Shown: positions 11,128 through 21,631, numbered from the stretch's first letter. The stretch: DNA of 64,000 bases from Actinomycetota bacterium (GCA_016201065.1 JACQDL010000005.1:1-64000); one strand, 5' to 3'. Numbers and translations: made by a program. Notes: a model not told the origin generated them from the letters alone.

Positions 11128-13620
11128 CTATGCCGGTAGGACGACGTTGACCAGCTTCGGGGCCCGGACGATCACCTTGCTCGGCTCGGCGCCGCCGAGC
11201 AGTCCGGCGATGGTGTCCGTGCCCAGCGCCCGGTCGCGCAGGTCGTCCGCGCCGATCGAGGTAGGCACCTCGATCCGGCCACGCACCTTGCCATTGACCT
11301 GGATGACGCAGACGACGGTGTCCTCCGCCAGTAGGGCCGGCTCGGCCCGCGGCCACGGCGCCCTGCTCACCGTGTCCCCGGTCTCGACGGCGTGGCCGAG
11401 CTTGGACCAGCACTCCTCCGCGCAGTACGGGGCGAACAGGCTGAGCATGATCGCCAGTATCGTCGCGCCCTCGCGCACGGCCGGGTCGGCCGCACCCGGG
11501 CCCTGGTCAACCGCCTTGCGCAGCGCGTTGGTCAGCTCCATCAGGCGGGCGATCGCCACGTTGAACCGGTGGGTTTCCACCAGCTGGGTCGCCTCGTGCA
11601 CGGTCCGCGCGGTGACCCGCCGGACCTCCGTGTCGCCTTCCCCCCGGGTGGTCTCGGCGGCGCCGACCTCGCTGGCCAGCCGCCAGACCCGGGCGAGGAA
11701 CTTGCCCGACCCAGCCGGTGAGACGTCCGCCCAGTCGATGTCCTCGTCCGGCGGCCCTGCGAAGATCATGGTCAGCCGGACGGCATCAACCCCGTACTTG
11801 CGCAGTTCCTCGCCCAGGTCAACCAGGTTGCCCTTGGACTTGGACATGGATGCGCCGTTGAGGATCACCTGGCCCTGGTTGAGCAGCGCCTTGAACGGCT
11901 CGGTGAACTCGATCAGGCCCATGTCGTAGAGGGCCTTGGTGAAGAACCGGCTGTAGAGCAGATGCAGGATGGCGTGCTCGGCGCCACCGATGTACTGGTC
12001 GACCGGCATCCACTTGCGCAGTTCCGCCGGATCGAAGGGCCGCTGGTCGTCGTATGGCGAGACGAACCGCAGGTAGTACCAGGACGAGTCGACGAAGGTG
12101 TCCATCGTGTCGGTGTCACGATGCGCGTCGGCGCCACAGCGGGGGCACGCCACGTTGATCCATTCGGCAACCGACGCCAGCGGGGAGACGCCCTTGGGCC
12201 GCAGGTCCGCCCCGCTCAGCTCGGGTAGCCGGACCGGCAGCTGGTCCTCCGGGACCGGCACCTCGCCGCAGGTGGGACAGTGCACGATCGGAATCGGGCA
12301 ACCCCAGAACCGCTGCCGGGACAGCAACCAGTCGCGCAACCGGTAGCTGACCGTCGCGGCCCCGACCCCCCGTTCGGCCAGGATGTCGACGATCCGGCGG
12401 ATCGCATCGCCCTTGGTCAACCCGTCGATCGGCCCGGAGTTGACCAGGGTCCCCTCACCGGGGGTGGCCACCCCGGTCTGCGCGGGGTCGGGTGCCCCGG
12501 TGTCGACGACGACCCGCACCGGCAGGTCGAACTGGCGGGCGAAGTCCAGGTCCCGCTGGTCATGGGCCGGCACCGCCATGATCGCACCGGTGCCGTAGTC
12601 GGCCAGCACGTAGTCCGACGCCCACACCGGTATGCGCTCACCGTTGACCGGGTTGACCGCGTACCGACCCAGGAACACGCCGGTCTTGTCCCGGTCGGTC
12701 GACTGGCGCTCGATGTCCGACAGCCGCGCGACCTGCTCCAGGTACCCGGCCAGTTCCGCCCTTCGCTCGGGCGCGCACAGCTCATCGGCCAGCGCGGAGT
12801 CCGCCGCGACGACCATGAACGTCGCGCCGTACAGCGTGTCCGGCCGGCTGGTGAACACGGTGACCGGCTCCGTGCGGCCCTCGACGGCGAAGCTGACCCT
12901 GGCGCCCTCCGAGCGACCGATCCAGTTGCGCTGCATGGTCAGCACACGCTCGGGCCAGTGCCCTTCCAGCGCCGTCATGTCGTCCAGCAGCCGCTGCGCA
13001 TACTCGGTGATCTTGAAGTACCACTGGGTCAGGGACCGCTTGGTGACCGCGGTGCCGCACCGTTCGCAGCGTCCGCCGACCACCTGCTCGTTGGCCAGCA
13101 CGGTCTGGTCCTGCGGGCACCAGTTGACCGCACTTTCCTTCCGATAGGCCAGACCGCGTTCGAACATGCGCAGGAACAGCCATTGCGTCCACCGGTAGTA
13201 CCCCGGGTCCGAGGTGTGTAGGCGCATACTCCAGTCGAACGAGATGGCGTACCGCTTGAACGACTCCGCCTGCGTTTCTATATTCGCGTAAGTCCATTTT
13301 GCCGGATCGAGATCGCGTTTGATCGCAGCGTTCTCGGCGGGCAGGCCGAAGGAGTCCCATCCGACCGGGTGCAGCACTGCGTAGCCGCGCAGGACGTGGT
13401 ATCTGGCCACCACGTCACCGATGGCGAAGGCCTCGGCGTGCCCCATGTGCAGGTCACCGGACGGGTAGGCGAACATGTCCAGGACATACTTGCGCGGCCG
13501 GTCCGCCGGATACTCGCTGGCCCGAAACTGGTCAAGCTTCTCCCAGACCGGCAACCACCGGTCCTGGGCCGTGTGCCAGTCGTAGCGATCCCCGCCGCTC
13601 GGGGTTGACGTATCGCTCAT
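11128..13620 (-). CDS. leuS: leucyl-tRNA synthetase, shorter bacterial type
   Basis: This 830-residue enzyme charges tRNA-Leu. It has the HIGH motif as HMGH (58-61), the zinc-type CPQDQ...CERCGT region, the CP1 editing domain with TSRPDTLYG and the conserved Asp in [12 protein letters not shown], and the second class-I motif as SMSKSKGN (from about 591). I chose the ATG at 13620 (MSDTSTP) because GGACGGG precedes it; an upstream extension is Arg-rich. The housekeeping LeuRS of streptomycetes and micromonosporas, as I remember them, is about 950 residues with long insertions, so this may be a second copy. It has no translation-related neighbours here. Confidence 0.9.
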   Translation of the reverse strand: MSDTSTPSGGDRYDWHTAQDRWLPVWEKLDQFRASEYPADRPRKYVLDMFAYPSGDLHMGHAEAFAIGDVVARYHVLRGYAVLHPVGWDSFGLPAENAAIKRDLDPAKWTYANIETQAESFKRYAISFDWSMRLHTSDPGYYRWTQWLFLRMFERGLAYRKESAVNWCPQDQTVLANEQVVGGRCERCGTAVTKRSLTQWYFKITEYAQRLLDDMTALEGHWPERVLTMQRNWIGRSEGARVSFAVEGRTEPVTVFTSRPDTLYGATFMVVAADSALADELCAPERRAELAGYLEQVARLSDIERQSTDRDKTGVFLGRYAVNPVNGERIPVWASDYVLADYGTGAIMAVPAHDQRDLDFARQFDLPVRVVVDTGAPDPAQTGVATPGEGTLVNSGPIDGLTKGDAIRRIVDILAERGVGAATVSYRLRDWLLSRQRFWGCPIPIVHCPTCGEVPVPEDQLPVRLPELSGADLRPKGVSPLASVAEWINVACPRCGADAHRDTDTMDTFVDSSWYYLRFVSPYDDQRPFDPAELRKWMPVDQYIGGAEHAILHLLYSRFFTKALYDMGLIEFTEPFKALLNQGQVILNGASMSKSKGNLVDLGEELRKYGVDAVRLTMIFAGPPDEDIDWADVSPAGSGKFLARVWRLASEVGAAETTRGEGDTEVRRVTARTVHEATQLVETHRFNVAIARLMELTNALRKAVDQGPGAADPAVREGATILAIMLSLFAPYCAEECWSKLGHAVETGDTVSRAPWPRAEPALLAEDTVVCVIQVNGKVRGRIEVPTSIGADDLRDRALGTDTIAGLLGGAEPSKVIVRAPKLVNVVLPA

Positions 13621-13774
13621 CGGGACCCGTCCTGTCCTGGTGCCGACCACGACTCGGCCTCGGTCGAATCGGCGCTCTCGTGTCAACTGTTTCGTGCCGC
13701 ACCAACGTGGCGGACAGTTGCTGATCTGTTGATCACGAATATCATACAGTGGCGCTCCGGTGAATTTGGCCGGG

Positions 13775-14767
13775 CTAGCTGCCGTGCTGGCCGAGGTGGT
13801 CGGCCCGGTAGTGGCCCGGGGCGCGGCCGATGGTCCGCTTGAACGCCCGGGCGAAGGCGAACTCGGAGTCGTAGCCCACCCGCTCTGCGATCTCCCGCAG
13901 CGGCGCTCGATGCTCCCGCAGCAGGCGGGCCGCGACCATCATCCGCCACGAGGTGACGTACGCCATCGGAGACTGGCCGGTCAGCTCGGTGAAACGGCGA
14001 CTGAACGTCGCACGCGAGGCGCCGACGGCGCGGGCGAGCGAAGGCACGGTCCAGGGACGGCCGGGCTCGCCGTGTATCAGCGCCAACGCGCCACCCACCA
14101 CGGGGTCGTAGAGCACGCGGACCCAGCCGCCGCAGGCCCGACTCTGCTCGGCGAGCCAGGCGCGCAGGATGTAGACGAACAGCAGGTCGACCAGGGACGC
14201 CACAACCGCCGGTGCCCCCGGATCGGCCCGCTCGACCTCGGCCGAGAGCAGGTCGACCGCGGCTGCCAGGCCGGTGCCCCGGGCCTGCCCCGCACGGATG
14301 TGCACGACGGGGGGCACCATGGTGGTGAGCGGGTGTCGAGGGCCAGGGTCCAGCAGGTACCCGCCGCAGAGCAGCCCGGTGGCCGGACCGACACCGTCGA
14401 GCACCAGCTCCGTTGGCGGCGCCTTCTCGAGCGGCCCCCCGATCAGCTCCGCGAGCGGTCGGACGGGGCGGCCGGGGGTGTCGACGAGTGCGTGTGCGAG
14501 TCCGGAGGAGACGAGCACGACGTCGCCCCGGGTGAGGTGGATCGGCTCGCCGGCCTCTGACACCAGCCAGCAGGCACCGGCAGTGACGACGTGGACGCTG
14601 GCGAACGCGCCGGCCGGGATGCTGATCCCCCATGGCGCGTGGAGCCGGGACCGGGAGTAGACGGCGGTGCCGCGGCGGGTGGCCGCCACCACATCGGCCA
14701 CGATGTCGGCGACCACGTCGCCCGAACGAACGGGAACCCTCGGCTGGGTGTGGGCGGGCGCGGCCAT
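13775..14767 (-). CDS. AraC-family transcriptional regulator with cupin-type sensor domain
   Basis: This 330-residue regulator has an N-terminal cupin_6-like domain (about 10-200, with [18 protein letters not shown] and [13 protein letters not shown]) and a C-terminal AraC DNA-binding domain with two helix-turn-helix units. The second carries the signature [22 protein letters not shown] near the C-terminus. I chose the ATG at 14767. It is divergent from an NmrA-like gene and an SDR, a common layout in which such regulators control redox or detoxification genes. The effector is unknown. Confidence 0.85.
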   Translation of the reverse strand: MAAPAHTQPRVPVRSGDVVADIVADVVAATRRGTAVYSRSRLHAPWGISIPAGAFASVHVVTAGACWLVSEAGEPIHLTRGDVVLVSSGLAHALVDTPGRPVRPLAELIGGPLEKAPPTELVLDGVGPATGLLCGGYLLDPGPRHPLTTMVPPVVHIRAGQARGTGLAAAVDLLSAEVERADPGAPAVVASLVDLLFVYILRAWLAEQSRACGGWVRVLYDPVVGGALALIHGEPGRPWTVPSLARAVGASRATFSRRFTELTGQSPMAYVTSWRMMVAARLLREHRAPLREIAERVGYDSEFAFARAFKRTIGRAPGHYRADHLGQHGS

Positions 14768-14887
14768 GCCGCAACTATAGCCAGCTGAGTCAATCGGATA
14801 TGTCTTCTCGACAAGTTGCCATGGCAAGGCTCGGTCCACCGCCGTACGGTCGAGTCGTCACGGAAGGCTCGACTACCGGAGGTTTGA

Positions 14888-15421
14888 GTGAGTTCGTCCG
14901 TCCTTGTCACCGGCGCGACCGGCAAGACCGGTCGCCGCCTGACGCCCCAGCTCGTCGAGCGCGGCGTCACCGTCCGTGCGGCCAGCCGCGATCCCGTACC
15001 GCCGAGCGCCGGCATGGAGCCGGTGCGCTTCGACTGGCTCGACGAGACCACCTACCCGGCCGCCCTGGACCGGGTACACGCGGCCTACCTCGTTGTCACC
15101 GACAACGCCATCGGACAGGCCGGGGCCTTCCTCATGACCGGGCCCGAGTCGCTCACGCTCGCCGAGGTCGCCGGGCACATCTCCGCGGCCGCCGGACGAC
15201 AGGTCCGCTACGTCGAGTCAGGGCCGGAGCCGATCCAGGAGGCCCTCATCGCTGCCGGCATCACGGCGGACTTCGCCGCGTACGTCGCCCAGCTCTACAC
15301 CGCCTCGGCCGGCTCCGGCGCGATGGCGGCCGTCACCGACGACGTCGCCGCCGTCACCGGCCGACCCCCGACTAGTTTCGCCAACTACGCGGCGGATGCA
15401 GCTGGAGCGTGGCTTCGATGA
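14888..15421 (+). CDS. NmrA-like NAD(P)-binding protein, internally shortened
   Basis: This 177-residue protein starts with a Rossmann motif VLVTGATGKTGRRL (5-18) and ends with the C-terminal half of NmrA/NAD(P)H-binding proteins (GPESLTLAEVAGHIS and onward). Usual family members have about 280 residues. The sequence jumps from HAAYLVV (near 64) to TDNAIGQAG, losing the central roughly 100 residues. The frame stays open, so this is an in-frame deletion. Loss of the central fold makes activity doubtful. GGAGG precedes the GTG start. It overlaps the SDR gene by 4 nt and is divergent from the AraC gene. Confidence 0.7.
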   Translation: MSSSVLVTGATGKTGRRLTPQLVERGVTVRAASRDPVPPSAGMEPVRFDWLDETTYPAALDRVHAAYLVVTDNAIGQAGAFLMTGPESLTLAEVAGHISAAAGRQVRYVESGPEPIQEALIAAGITADFAAYVAQLYTASAGSGAMAAVTDDVAAVTGRPPTSFANYAADAAGAWLR

Positions 15422-16170
15422 CCTCTCCCACTTCACCTCCTGTCGCGCTCATCACCGGAGGCACCACCGGAATCGGCCTGGCCACGGCACGCGTGCTGCA
15501 CGCCCAGGGGTTCGCGGTCCTCATCACCGGCCGGAATCCCGACACCCTCGCCGCCGCGCGTCGCACGCTCCCCGATGACGTCGTCGTGTTCCGCGCCGAC
15601 GCCCGCTCTCCGGCCGACGCCGAGCAGGTCGGCGCCGAACTCCAGCGACGGTTCGGCAAGGTCGACGTCGCCTTCCTCAACGCCGGCATCGGACGGTTCA
15701 CGCCGCTTGACTCCGCCGACGAGAACCTCTACGACGAGCTCTTCGACATCAACGTCAAAGGTCAGTTCTTCACCCTGCAGAAGATCCTGCACCTGCTCGG
15801 CGAGGGCAGCTCCGTGATCTTCAACAGCTCTGTCTTCGCCACGAAGGGCGCCCCGAACTGGTCGGTCTACAGCGCGACCAAGGGCGCGCTCGTGTCACTG
15901 GCCCGCTCGCTGGCCATCGAGCTCGCACCGAGGAAGATCCGCGTCAACTCGATCAGTCCCGGCCCGATCGAGACGCCGGCCCTCAGCAAGGCCGGCCTTC
16001 CCGCGGACCAGATGGATCAGGTGAAGGAAGGTTTCGCGGGCATGGTGCCCATGCAGCGGTTCGGCTCCGACGACGAGGTCGCCCGCGCGGTCGCCTTCCT
16101 CGCCTCGTCCGCGGCCAGCTACATCACCGGATCGAACCTCGTCGTCGACGGCGGCTTCGGCGCGGGCTAG
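15418..16170 (+). CDS. short-chain dehydrogenase/reductase
   Basis: This classical SDR of 250 residues has the coenzyme motif TGGTTGIGLA, the NAG motif (LNAGIG), catalytic Ser in FNSSVF, YSATKGA (Tyr-x3-Lys) and the C-terminal ITGSNLVVDGGF. An Arg in TGRNPDT suggests NADPH preference. I chose the ATG at 15418 because it overlaps the stop of the preceding gene (ATGA). The substrate cannot be inferred; the AraC/NmrA neighbourhood suggests small-molecule reduction under AraC control. Confidence 0.88.
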   Translation: MTSPTSPPVALITGGTTGIGLATARVLHAQGFAVLITGRNPDTLAAARRTLPDDVVVFRADARSPADAEQVGAELQRRFGKVDVAFLNAGIGRFTPLDSADENLYDELFDINVKGQFFTLQKILHLLGEGSSVIFNSSVFATKGAPNWSVYSATKGALVSLARSLAIELAPRKIRVNSISPGPIETPALSKAGLPADQMDQVKEGFAGMVPMQRFGSDDEVARAVAFLASSAASYITGSNLVVDGGFGAG

Positions 16171-16227
16171 CGGGAGTGTGGCGGGCGCCGGAAGCGGGGT
16201 GCTCCGGCCACCGACGAGCACCTGAAA

Positions 16228-16258
16228 CCCGGCCGGCTCCGGTCCGGAGCCGGCCGGG
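16228..16258. terminator. bidirectional terminator between convergent genes
   Basis: Two 15-nt arms, 16228-16242 and 16244-16258, are perfectly complementary around a single base. The palindrome sits between the SDR and aldehyde dehydrogenase stops. Confidence 0.75.
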
Positions 16259-16263
16259 TCGGG

Positions 16264-17700
16264 TCAGAGGTCGAGGCCGGTGAGCACCATCACCCGCGGG
16301 TAGGTGTAGTCCTCCATCGCGTACCGGACCCCCTCCCGGCCGGTCCCGGACTCCTTCACCCCGCCGTAGGGCATCTGGTCGGCCCGGTACGACGGCACGT
16401 CGCCGATCACCAGCCCGCCGACCTCCAGCTCCCGGTGCGCCCGGAACGCCGTGGTGACATCGCGGGTGAACACCCCGGCCTGCAACCCGTACGGCGAGTC
16501 GTTGATCCGCATCAGCCCCTCGGCCACGGACTCCACCGGCTCCACGGTGAGCACCGGACCGAAGACCTCCCGGCAGGACACCTTCGCGTCGTGTGGCGTC
16601 TCGACCAACACGGTCGGGGGGTAGGACGAGCCGTCCGGGTCACCGCCAACCAGCACCCGGGCGCCGGCCTGCACGGCCTCGCCGACCCACTCCGCCACCC
16701 GTTGCGCGGCGGCCACGCTGATCAGCGGACCGACGTCGGTCCGCTCGTCGGCCGGGTCGCCGACCCGCAGCGCCCGCACCGCCGCGACGATCGCGGCGAG
16801 GGTGGCCTCGTAGACCGGCCGCTCGACCAGGACCCGCTGCACCGAGATGCAGGACTGGCCCGCCTGGTAGTTGGCGAACGTCGCGATCCGGCCGGCCGCG
16901 AAGTCGACATCCGCGTCGGCGCAGACCAGCACCGCCGCGTTTCCGCCGAGCTCCAGCGTGACGTGCTTGCGCGGCACGGCCGCCCTGATCTGCCAGCCCA
17001 CCGCGTCGGAGCCGGTGAAGGAGATCACCGGCAGCCGCGGGTCCGCGACCAGCGGGGCCATCCGGTCGTTCGGCACCGGCAGCACCGACCACGATCCGGC
17101 CGGCAGCTCGGTCTCGGCCAGCAGCTCGCCGAGGAGCAGCGCCGACAGCGGGGTCGCCGGCGCCGGCTTGACCACGATCGGGGCGCCCGCCGCGATCGCC
17201 GGCGCGACCTTGTGCGCGACGAGGTTGAGCGGGAAGTTGAACGGCGTGATGCCGAGCACCGGCCCGTAGGGGAACCGCCGCACCACCGCCAGCCGCCCGG
17301 CCGCGGCCGGGTCGGTGTCCAGCCGCTGCAGTTCCCCGGAGAACCGGCGCGCCTCCCCGGCGGCCCAGCGGAACGTCGAGACGGCGCGGGTGACCTCGAT
17401 CCGGGCCCACCGCAGCGGCTTGCCGCTCTCCGCGGTGATCAGCTCGGCGATCTCCGCGGCCCGCTCGCCGATCCGGTCGCTGAGGTGATCCAGCGCGGCC
17501 GCGCGGGCGTACGCCGGCAGCGCCGCGGTCGCCGCCCGCGCCGCCGCGGCAGCGGCCACCGCCTCCTCGACCTGGACCGGGGTGGGCAGCCAGACCGCGC
17601 CGAGGCTGGAGCCGTCGTACGGCCGGCGCACCGCAAGGACATCCTCGCCGGTCGCCGGGCGACCAGCGAGCCAGAACGGGCGGGCACTGGTCACCTGCAC
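16264..17700 (-). CDS. NAD(P)-dependent aldehyde dehydrogenase
   Basis: This 478-residue ALDH has ITPFNFPLNL, the cofactor segment KPAPATPLSA, FTGSDAVGW, catalytic Glu in ELGGN and catalytic Cys284 in GQSCISVQR, followed by EVFGPVLTVEP. It is divergent from a GABA-type aminotransferase across 118 nt, so it probably oxidises the aldehyde made by transamination, such as succinic semialdehyde or another omega-oxo acid. The QSC context (rather than GQVC) and the compact 478 residues resemble the glyceraldehyde-3-phosphate/phosphonoacetaldehyde-type ALDH branch, so the exact substrate is open. Confidence 0.87.
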   Translation of the reverse strand: MQVTSARPFWLAGRPATGEDVLAVRRPYDGSSLGAVWLPTPVQVEEAVAAAAAARAATAALPAYARAAALDHLSDRIGERAAEIAELITAESGKPLRWARIEVTRAVSTFRWAAGEARRFSGELQRLDTDPAAAGRLAVVRRFPYGPVLGITPFNFPLNLVAHKVAPAIAAGAPIVVKPAPATPLSALLLGELLAETELPAGSWSVLPVPNDRMAPLVADPRLPVISFTGSDAVGWQIRAAVPRKHVTLELGGNAAVLVCADADVDFAAGRIATFANYQAGQSCISVQRVLVERPVYEATLAAIVAAVRALRVGDPADERTDVGPLISVAAAQRVAEWVGEAVQAGARVLVGGDPDGSSYPPTVLVETPHDAKVSCREVFGPVLTVEPVESVAEGLMRINDSPYGLQAGVFTRDVTTAFRAHRELEVGGLVIGDVPSYRADQMPYGGVKESGTGREGVRYAMEDYTYPRVMVLTGLDL

Positions 17701-17818
17701 GTCACCTCCAAGACTTCACGGTCCATGATCACAACGAAATCCGCAGCAGAAAGCGTCTACGCCGTTCAATTTCGACAGGCTATCGTGTGCACGACGCCGG
17801 AAACAGTGTGAGGATGTC

Positions 17819-19192
17819 ATGACACGAGACCTTCCAGAAGCGCCGCCCGGACCCGGCGGCCCGGCGCTGCCACAACACCGCCGGCTGGTGACAGCGATCC
17901 CTGGTCCACGATCGACGGAGCTGCTCGCCCGGCGCACCGCCGCCGTGCCACCTGGCGTGAGCACGGTACTGCCGGTGTTCATCGAGCGGGCCGGCGGCGG
18001 CATCCTCCTCGACGTCGACGGCAACTCGCTGATCGACTTCGGCTCCGGCATCGCGGTGACCAGCGTCGGCAACAGCGCGCCGCGGGTGGTGGCCCGGGTC
18101 ACCGACCAGGTGGCCCGGTTCACCCACACCTGCGCGATGGTCACCCCGTACGAGTCCTACATCGCGGTCTGCGAGGCGCTGAACCGGCTCACCCCGGGTG
18201 AGCACGAGAAGCGCTCGATGCTGGTGAGCTCCGGCGCGGAGGCGGTGGAGAACGCCGTCAAGATCGCCCGCTCGTACACCGGGCGGCCGGCGGTCGTCGC
18301 CTTCGAGCACGGCTACCACGGCCGGACCCTGCTCACGATGACGCTCACCGCCAAGAACCTCCCGTACAAGCACCGCTTCGGACCGTACGCGCCGGAGGTC
18401 TACCGGATGCCGATGGCCTACCCGTTCCGCTGGCCGACCGGGCCGGACCGGTGTGCCGAGGAGGCCCTGGCCACGACCATCGAGGCGATCGAGGTCCAGC
18501 TCGGCGCCGACCAGGTCGCCGCGATCGTCATCGAACCCATCCAGGGCGAGGGCGGCTTCATCGTCCCCGCCCCCGGCTTCCTGCCGGGGCTGGCCGACTA
18601 CTGCGCCGCGCACGGCATCGTGCTCATCGCCGACGAGATCCAGACCGGCTTCGCCCGGACCGGGCAGATGTTCGCCAGCGAGCACGAGGGGATCGTCCCC
18701 GACCTGGTCACCACCGCGAAGGGCATCGCCGGCGGCCTGCCGCTGGCCGGCGTCACCGGCCGTGCGGAGATCATGGACTCGGTGCACGTCGGCGGGCTCG
18801 GCGGCACCTACGGCGGCAACCCGCTGGCCTGCGAGGCGGCGCTCGGCGCGATCGAGACGATCGAGGCCGACGACCTCTGTGGCCGGGCCCGGCACATCGA
18901 GGAGGTCATGCTCCCCCGGCTGCGCGCGCTGGCGGCGCGCCACGGCGTGGTCGGCGAGGTGCGGGGCCGTGGCGCGATGCTCGCGGTCGAGCTGGTCGCC
19001 GGACCGGGCGACAAGACGCCGAACCCGACCGCCACCGCCGAGGTGGCCCGGCGCTGCCACGCCGCGGGGCTGCTCGTGCTCACCTGCGGCACCTACCGGA
19101 ACGTGCTGCGGTTCCTGCCACCGCTGGTGATCGACGACGCCCTGCTGCTCGACGGGCTCGACGTCCTCGACCGCGCCTTCGAGGCGCTGTGA
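17819..19192 (+). CDS. gabT: 4-aminobutyrate aminotransferase
   Basis: This 457-residue PLP enzyme (class III) has the GABA-transaminase pattern: SSGAEAVENAVKIARSYTGR, FEHGYHGRTLLTMTLT, IEPIQGEGGF, ADEIQTGFARTG and the PLP-binding Lys301 in TTAKGIAGGLP. It converts GABA and 2-oxoglutarate to succinic semialdehyde and glutamate. The downstream aminotransferase GTG overlaps its stop codon. It is divergent from an aldehyde dehydrogenase, which fits a GABA shunt. Confidence 0.9.
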   Translation: MTRDLPEAPPGPGGPALPQHRRLVTAIPGPRSTELLARRTAAVPPGVSTVLPVFIERAGGGILLDVDGNSLIDFGSGIAVTSVGNSAPRVVARVTDQVARFTHTCAMVTPYESYIAVCEALNRLTPGEHEKRSMLVSSGAEAVENAVKIARSYTGRPAVVAFEHGYHGRTLLTMTLTAKNLPYKHRFGPYAPEVYRMPMAYPFRWPTGPDRCAEEALATTIEAIEVQLGADQVAAIVIEPIQGEGGFIVPAPGFLPGLADYCAAHGIVLIADEIQTGFARTGQMFASEHEGIVPDLVTTAKGIAGGLPLAGVTGRAEIMDSVHVGGLGGTYGGNPLACEAALGAIETIEADDLCGRARHIEEVMLPRLRALAARHGVVGEVRGRGAMLAVELVAGPGDKTPNPTATAEVARRCHAAGLLVLTCGTYRNVLRFLPPLVIDDALLLDGLDVLDRAFEAL

Positions 19193-20571
19193 GCGGCGGG
19201 GACGGGGTGCGCTCCGGCACCACCGTCGACCGGCACCGGCTGGCCGAGCTGGCTACCCGCGAGCGGGACCGGTTCGCCGCCGCGCACCCCCGCTCCGCCG
19301 AGCTGTTCGCGCAGGCCAGCACGTCGATGCCGGGTGGCGTACCGATGAGCTGGATGAGCAAGTGGGCCGGGCCGTTCCCGGTCTTCGTGGACACCGCCCA
19401 GGGCGCCCACTTCTCCTGCGTCGACGGGCACGACTACGTCGACCTGTGTCTGGGCGACACCGGCGCGATGGCCGGCCACAACCCGGCCGCCACCGTCCGT
19501 GCGGTCACCGAGCAGCTCGGCCGGGGCATCACCCTGATGCTCCCCACCGAGGATGCGGTCGCCGTCGGCGCCGAGCTGCAACGCCGCTTCGCGCTGCCGT
19601 ACTGGCAGTTCACCCTGTCCGCCACCGACGCCAACCGGCACGCCATCCGCTACGCCCGGCACGTCACCGGCCGCCCGAAGATCGCCGTCTTCGACCACTG
19701 CTACCACGGCAGCGTCGACGAGAGCTTCGCCACCCTCGACGACGCCGGCCACACCGTCGCCCGTCGCGGCAACATCGGACCGCCCGTGCCGCTGGACGCC
19801 ACCACTGTCGTGGTGCCCTTCAACGACCTGCCGGCGCTGGAGCGGGCCCTGGCCGCCGGTGACGTGGCCTGCGTGCTCGCCGAGCCGGCGATGACGAACA
19901 TCGGGATCATCCTGCCCGACCCCGGCTACCACGCCGCGCTGCGCAAGCTGACCCGCCGCCACGGCAGCTGGCTGATCATCGACGAGACGCACACGCTGTG
20001 CGCCGGGCCGGGCGGCTACAGCCGCGCGCACGACCTCGACCCGGACGTGCTCGTCGTCGGCAAGGCGATCGGCGGTGGCATCCCGGCGGCGGCGTTCGGG
20101 ATGACACACGAGCTCACCGAGCGGGTACGCCGGTCGGTGGAGCTGGAGGACATCGACGTCGGCGGGGTCGGCGGCACCCTCGCCGGCAACGCGCTGTCGC
20201 TGGCCGCGATCCGGGCCACCCTCACCGAGGTGCTCACCGAGGAGGCGTTCGACCGGATGCTGCCGCTGGGTGCGCGGTGGGCCAACGGGGTGGCCGCGGT
20301 GATCGCCGCGCACGATCTGCCGTGGCACGTCAGCCGGCTCGGCTGCCGGGCCGAGTACGGGTTCGCCGCCGAGCCGCCCCGCACCGGTGCCGAGGCCGCC
20401 GCCAGCGACGACTTCGAGCTACAGCAGTTCCTGCACCTGTACGCGCACAACCGGGGTTTGCTGCTCACCCCGTTCCACAACATGGCCCTGATGTCGCCGG
20501 ACACCACCGCCGATGACGTCGACGCCCACACGGCGATGCTCGCCGACTGCGTCGCCGAGCTGACCGGTTGA
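19189..20571 (+). CDS. class-III aminotransferase, glutamate-1-semialdehyde mutase-like
   Basis: This 460-residue PLP enzyme has FTLSATDANRHAIRYARHVTGR, FDHCYHGSVDES, a DETHTL metal/PLP segment and Lys292 in VVGKAIGGGIPAAAFG, a pattern closer to glutamate-1-semialdehyde aminomutase than to GABA transaminase. The GTG at 19189 overlaps the gabT stop by 4 nt. The variant T-D-A-N-R (usually SGTEA) and the DETHT motif occur in a subgroup of uncharacterised omega-aminotransferases. It probably acts with GabT on an amine or omega-amino acid; the substrate is not known. Confidence 0.83.
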   Translation: MSGGDGVRSGTTVDRHRLAELATRERDRFAAAHPRSAELFAQASTSMPGGVPMSWMSKWAGPFPVFVDTAQGAHFSCVDGHDYVDLCLGDTGAMAGHNPAATVRAVTEQLGRGITLMLPTEDAVAVGAELQRRFALPYWQFTLSATDANRHAIRYARHVTGRPKIAVFDHCYHGSVDESFATLDDAGHTVARRGNIGPPVPLDATTVVVPFNDLPALERALAAGDVACVLAEPAMTNIGIILPDPGYHAALRKLTRRHGSWLIIDETHTLCAGPGGYSRAHDLDPDVLVVGKAIGGGIPAAAFGMTHELTERVRRSVELEDIDVGGVGGTLAGNALSLAAIRATLTEVLTEEAFDRMLPLGARWANGVAAVIAAHDLPWHVSRLGCRAEYGFAAEPPRTGAEAAASDDFELQQFLHLYAHNRGLLLTPFHNMALMSPDTTADDVDAHTAMLADCVAELTG

Positions 20572-20635
20572 CACCCCGAGCTGGCCGGCAGACCACGACG
20601 GATCCGCCGGTCGGTGACACGCCCTGAACACCGCA

Positions 20636-21631
20636 CTAGCGACTGTGGTCGACCGGTGGAGGCAGCGATGGGGGACCCGACCGCGCGACCGCCGCCACTT
20701 CGGTCGCACAGCCCCAGGAGAGGGTGACGCCCGCGCCGCCATGTCCGTAGTTGTGGATCACCCGGGCACCGTTGACAGTCTGCTGCGCGACGCGGACCCG
20801 GGGACGGGTGGGTCGTAGGCCAACCCGGTGGTCGATGACGGGGGCGTCGCGGAGGCGTGGCTCGATGCCGGCGCATCGGGCCACGATGGCGGCGGCTGTC
20901 GCGGGATCGGGTTTGCGGCTCCAGGCCCCGGGTTGGGCGGTACCGCCCAGGATCACGGTGTCGCCGTGGGGGCAGTAGTGCAGCAGGTCGGGCGAGAGAC
21001 CCGTGTCCTCGGAGAAGTGCTCGGTGATGCCGGGGTTCGCGACCACGACGAGCTGTCCTCGGACGGGTGTGAGATCGACGTCGTGAACGAGGTCGCGGGA
21101 GCCCATGCCGGTGCAGTTGACCACGATTGGCGCTACGCCGGTCGCCTCGTTGATGGAGTTGACGCGCCGGATCTCGATATGGCCGCCTGCCTCGGTGAAC
21201 CGCCGTTCGAGGTAGCCCAGGTAGGTCGGCATGTCGACGACGGGCGCGGTGAACCGCCAGCCGGTGGTGAACCCGTCCGGCAGCTCGCTGGCCTCGCAGA
21301 TGCGGAACCCGTCGAGCTGGTGACCCCACTCGGGCGGTTCGGTCGGGGTGCGGGACGCCTCGACGCCTGAGACGAGCCGGACGCCGGTCGCCGGATCTTT
21401 GGCGAGCTGCTGCAGCACCTCCAGCGTCTCAGCGCTCCAGACGCGGACCCGGTCAACGGGCTCGACGCGGTACGGGCCCCACATCGCCCCGGCGGCAACC
21501 GAGGTGGTGGCCTGTGCGGGCTCGGCGGTCCAGATCCGTACCCGCATACCCAGCTCGGCGAGGCAGATCGCGGTGGTCAGGCCCGTGACGCCGGCACCGA
21601 CGATCAGCGTGTCGAGACTGGTGCGGTCCAC
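20636..21631 (-). CDS. FAD-dependent D-amino-acid oxidase
   Basis: This 331-residue flavoprotein has the dinucleotide motif LIVGAGVTGLTTAICLAE at the N-terminus, the DAAO segments AGAMWGPYR and NCTGMGSRDL, and a C-terminal HNYGHGGAGVTLSWGCA close to the family signature. I chose the GTG at 21631, which lies inside the 3' end of the regulator gene (28-nt overlap). The usual reaction oxidises D-amino acids to 2-oxo acids with H2O2. It is on the opposite side of the regulator from the biosynthetic operon and may supply or remove an amino-acid intermediate. Confidence 0.85.
   Translation of the reverse strand: MDRTSLDTLIVGAGVTGLTTAICLAELGMRVRIWTAEPAQATTSVAAGAMWGPYRVEPVDRVRVWSAETLEVLQQLAKDPATGVRLVSGVEASRTPTEPPEWGHQLDGFRICEASELPDGFTTGWRFTAPVVDMPTYLGYLERRFTEAGGHIEIRRVNSINEATGVAPIVVNCTGMGSRDLVHDVDLTPVRGQLVVVANPGITEHFSEDTGLSPDLLHYCPHGDTVILGGTAQPGAWSRKPDPATAAAIVARCAGIEPRLRDAPVIDHRVGLRPTRPRVRVAQQTVNGARVIHNYGHGGAGVTLSWGCATEVAAVARSGPPSLPPPVDHSR

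Noticed and set aside
18451-19188. Upstream extension of the second aminotransferase frame
   Set aside because: It lies inside gabT in another frame and is Arg-rich; the GTG at 19189 overlaps the gabT stop.
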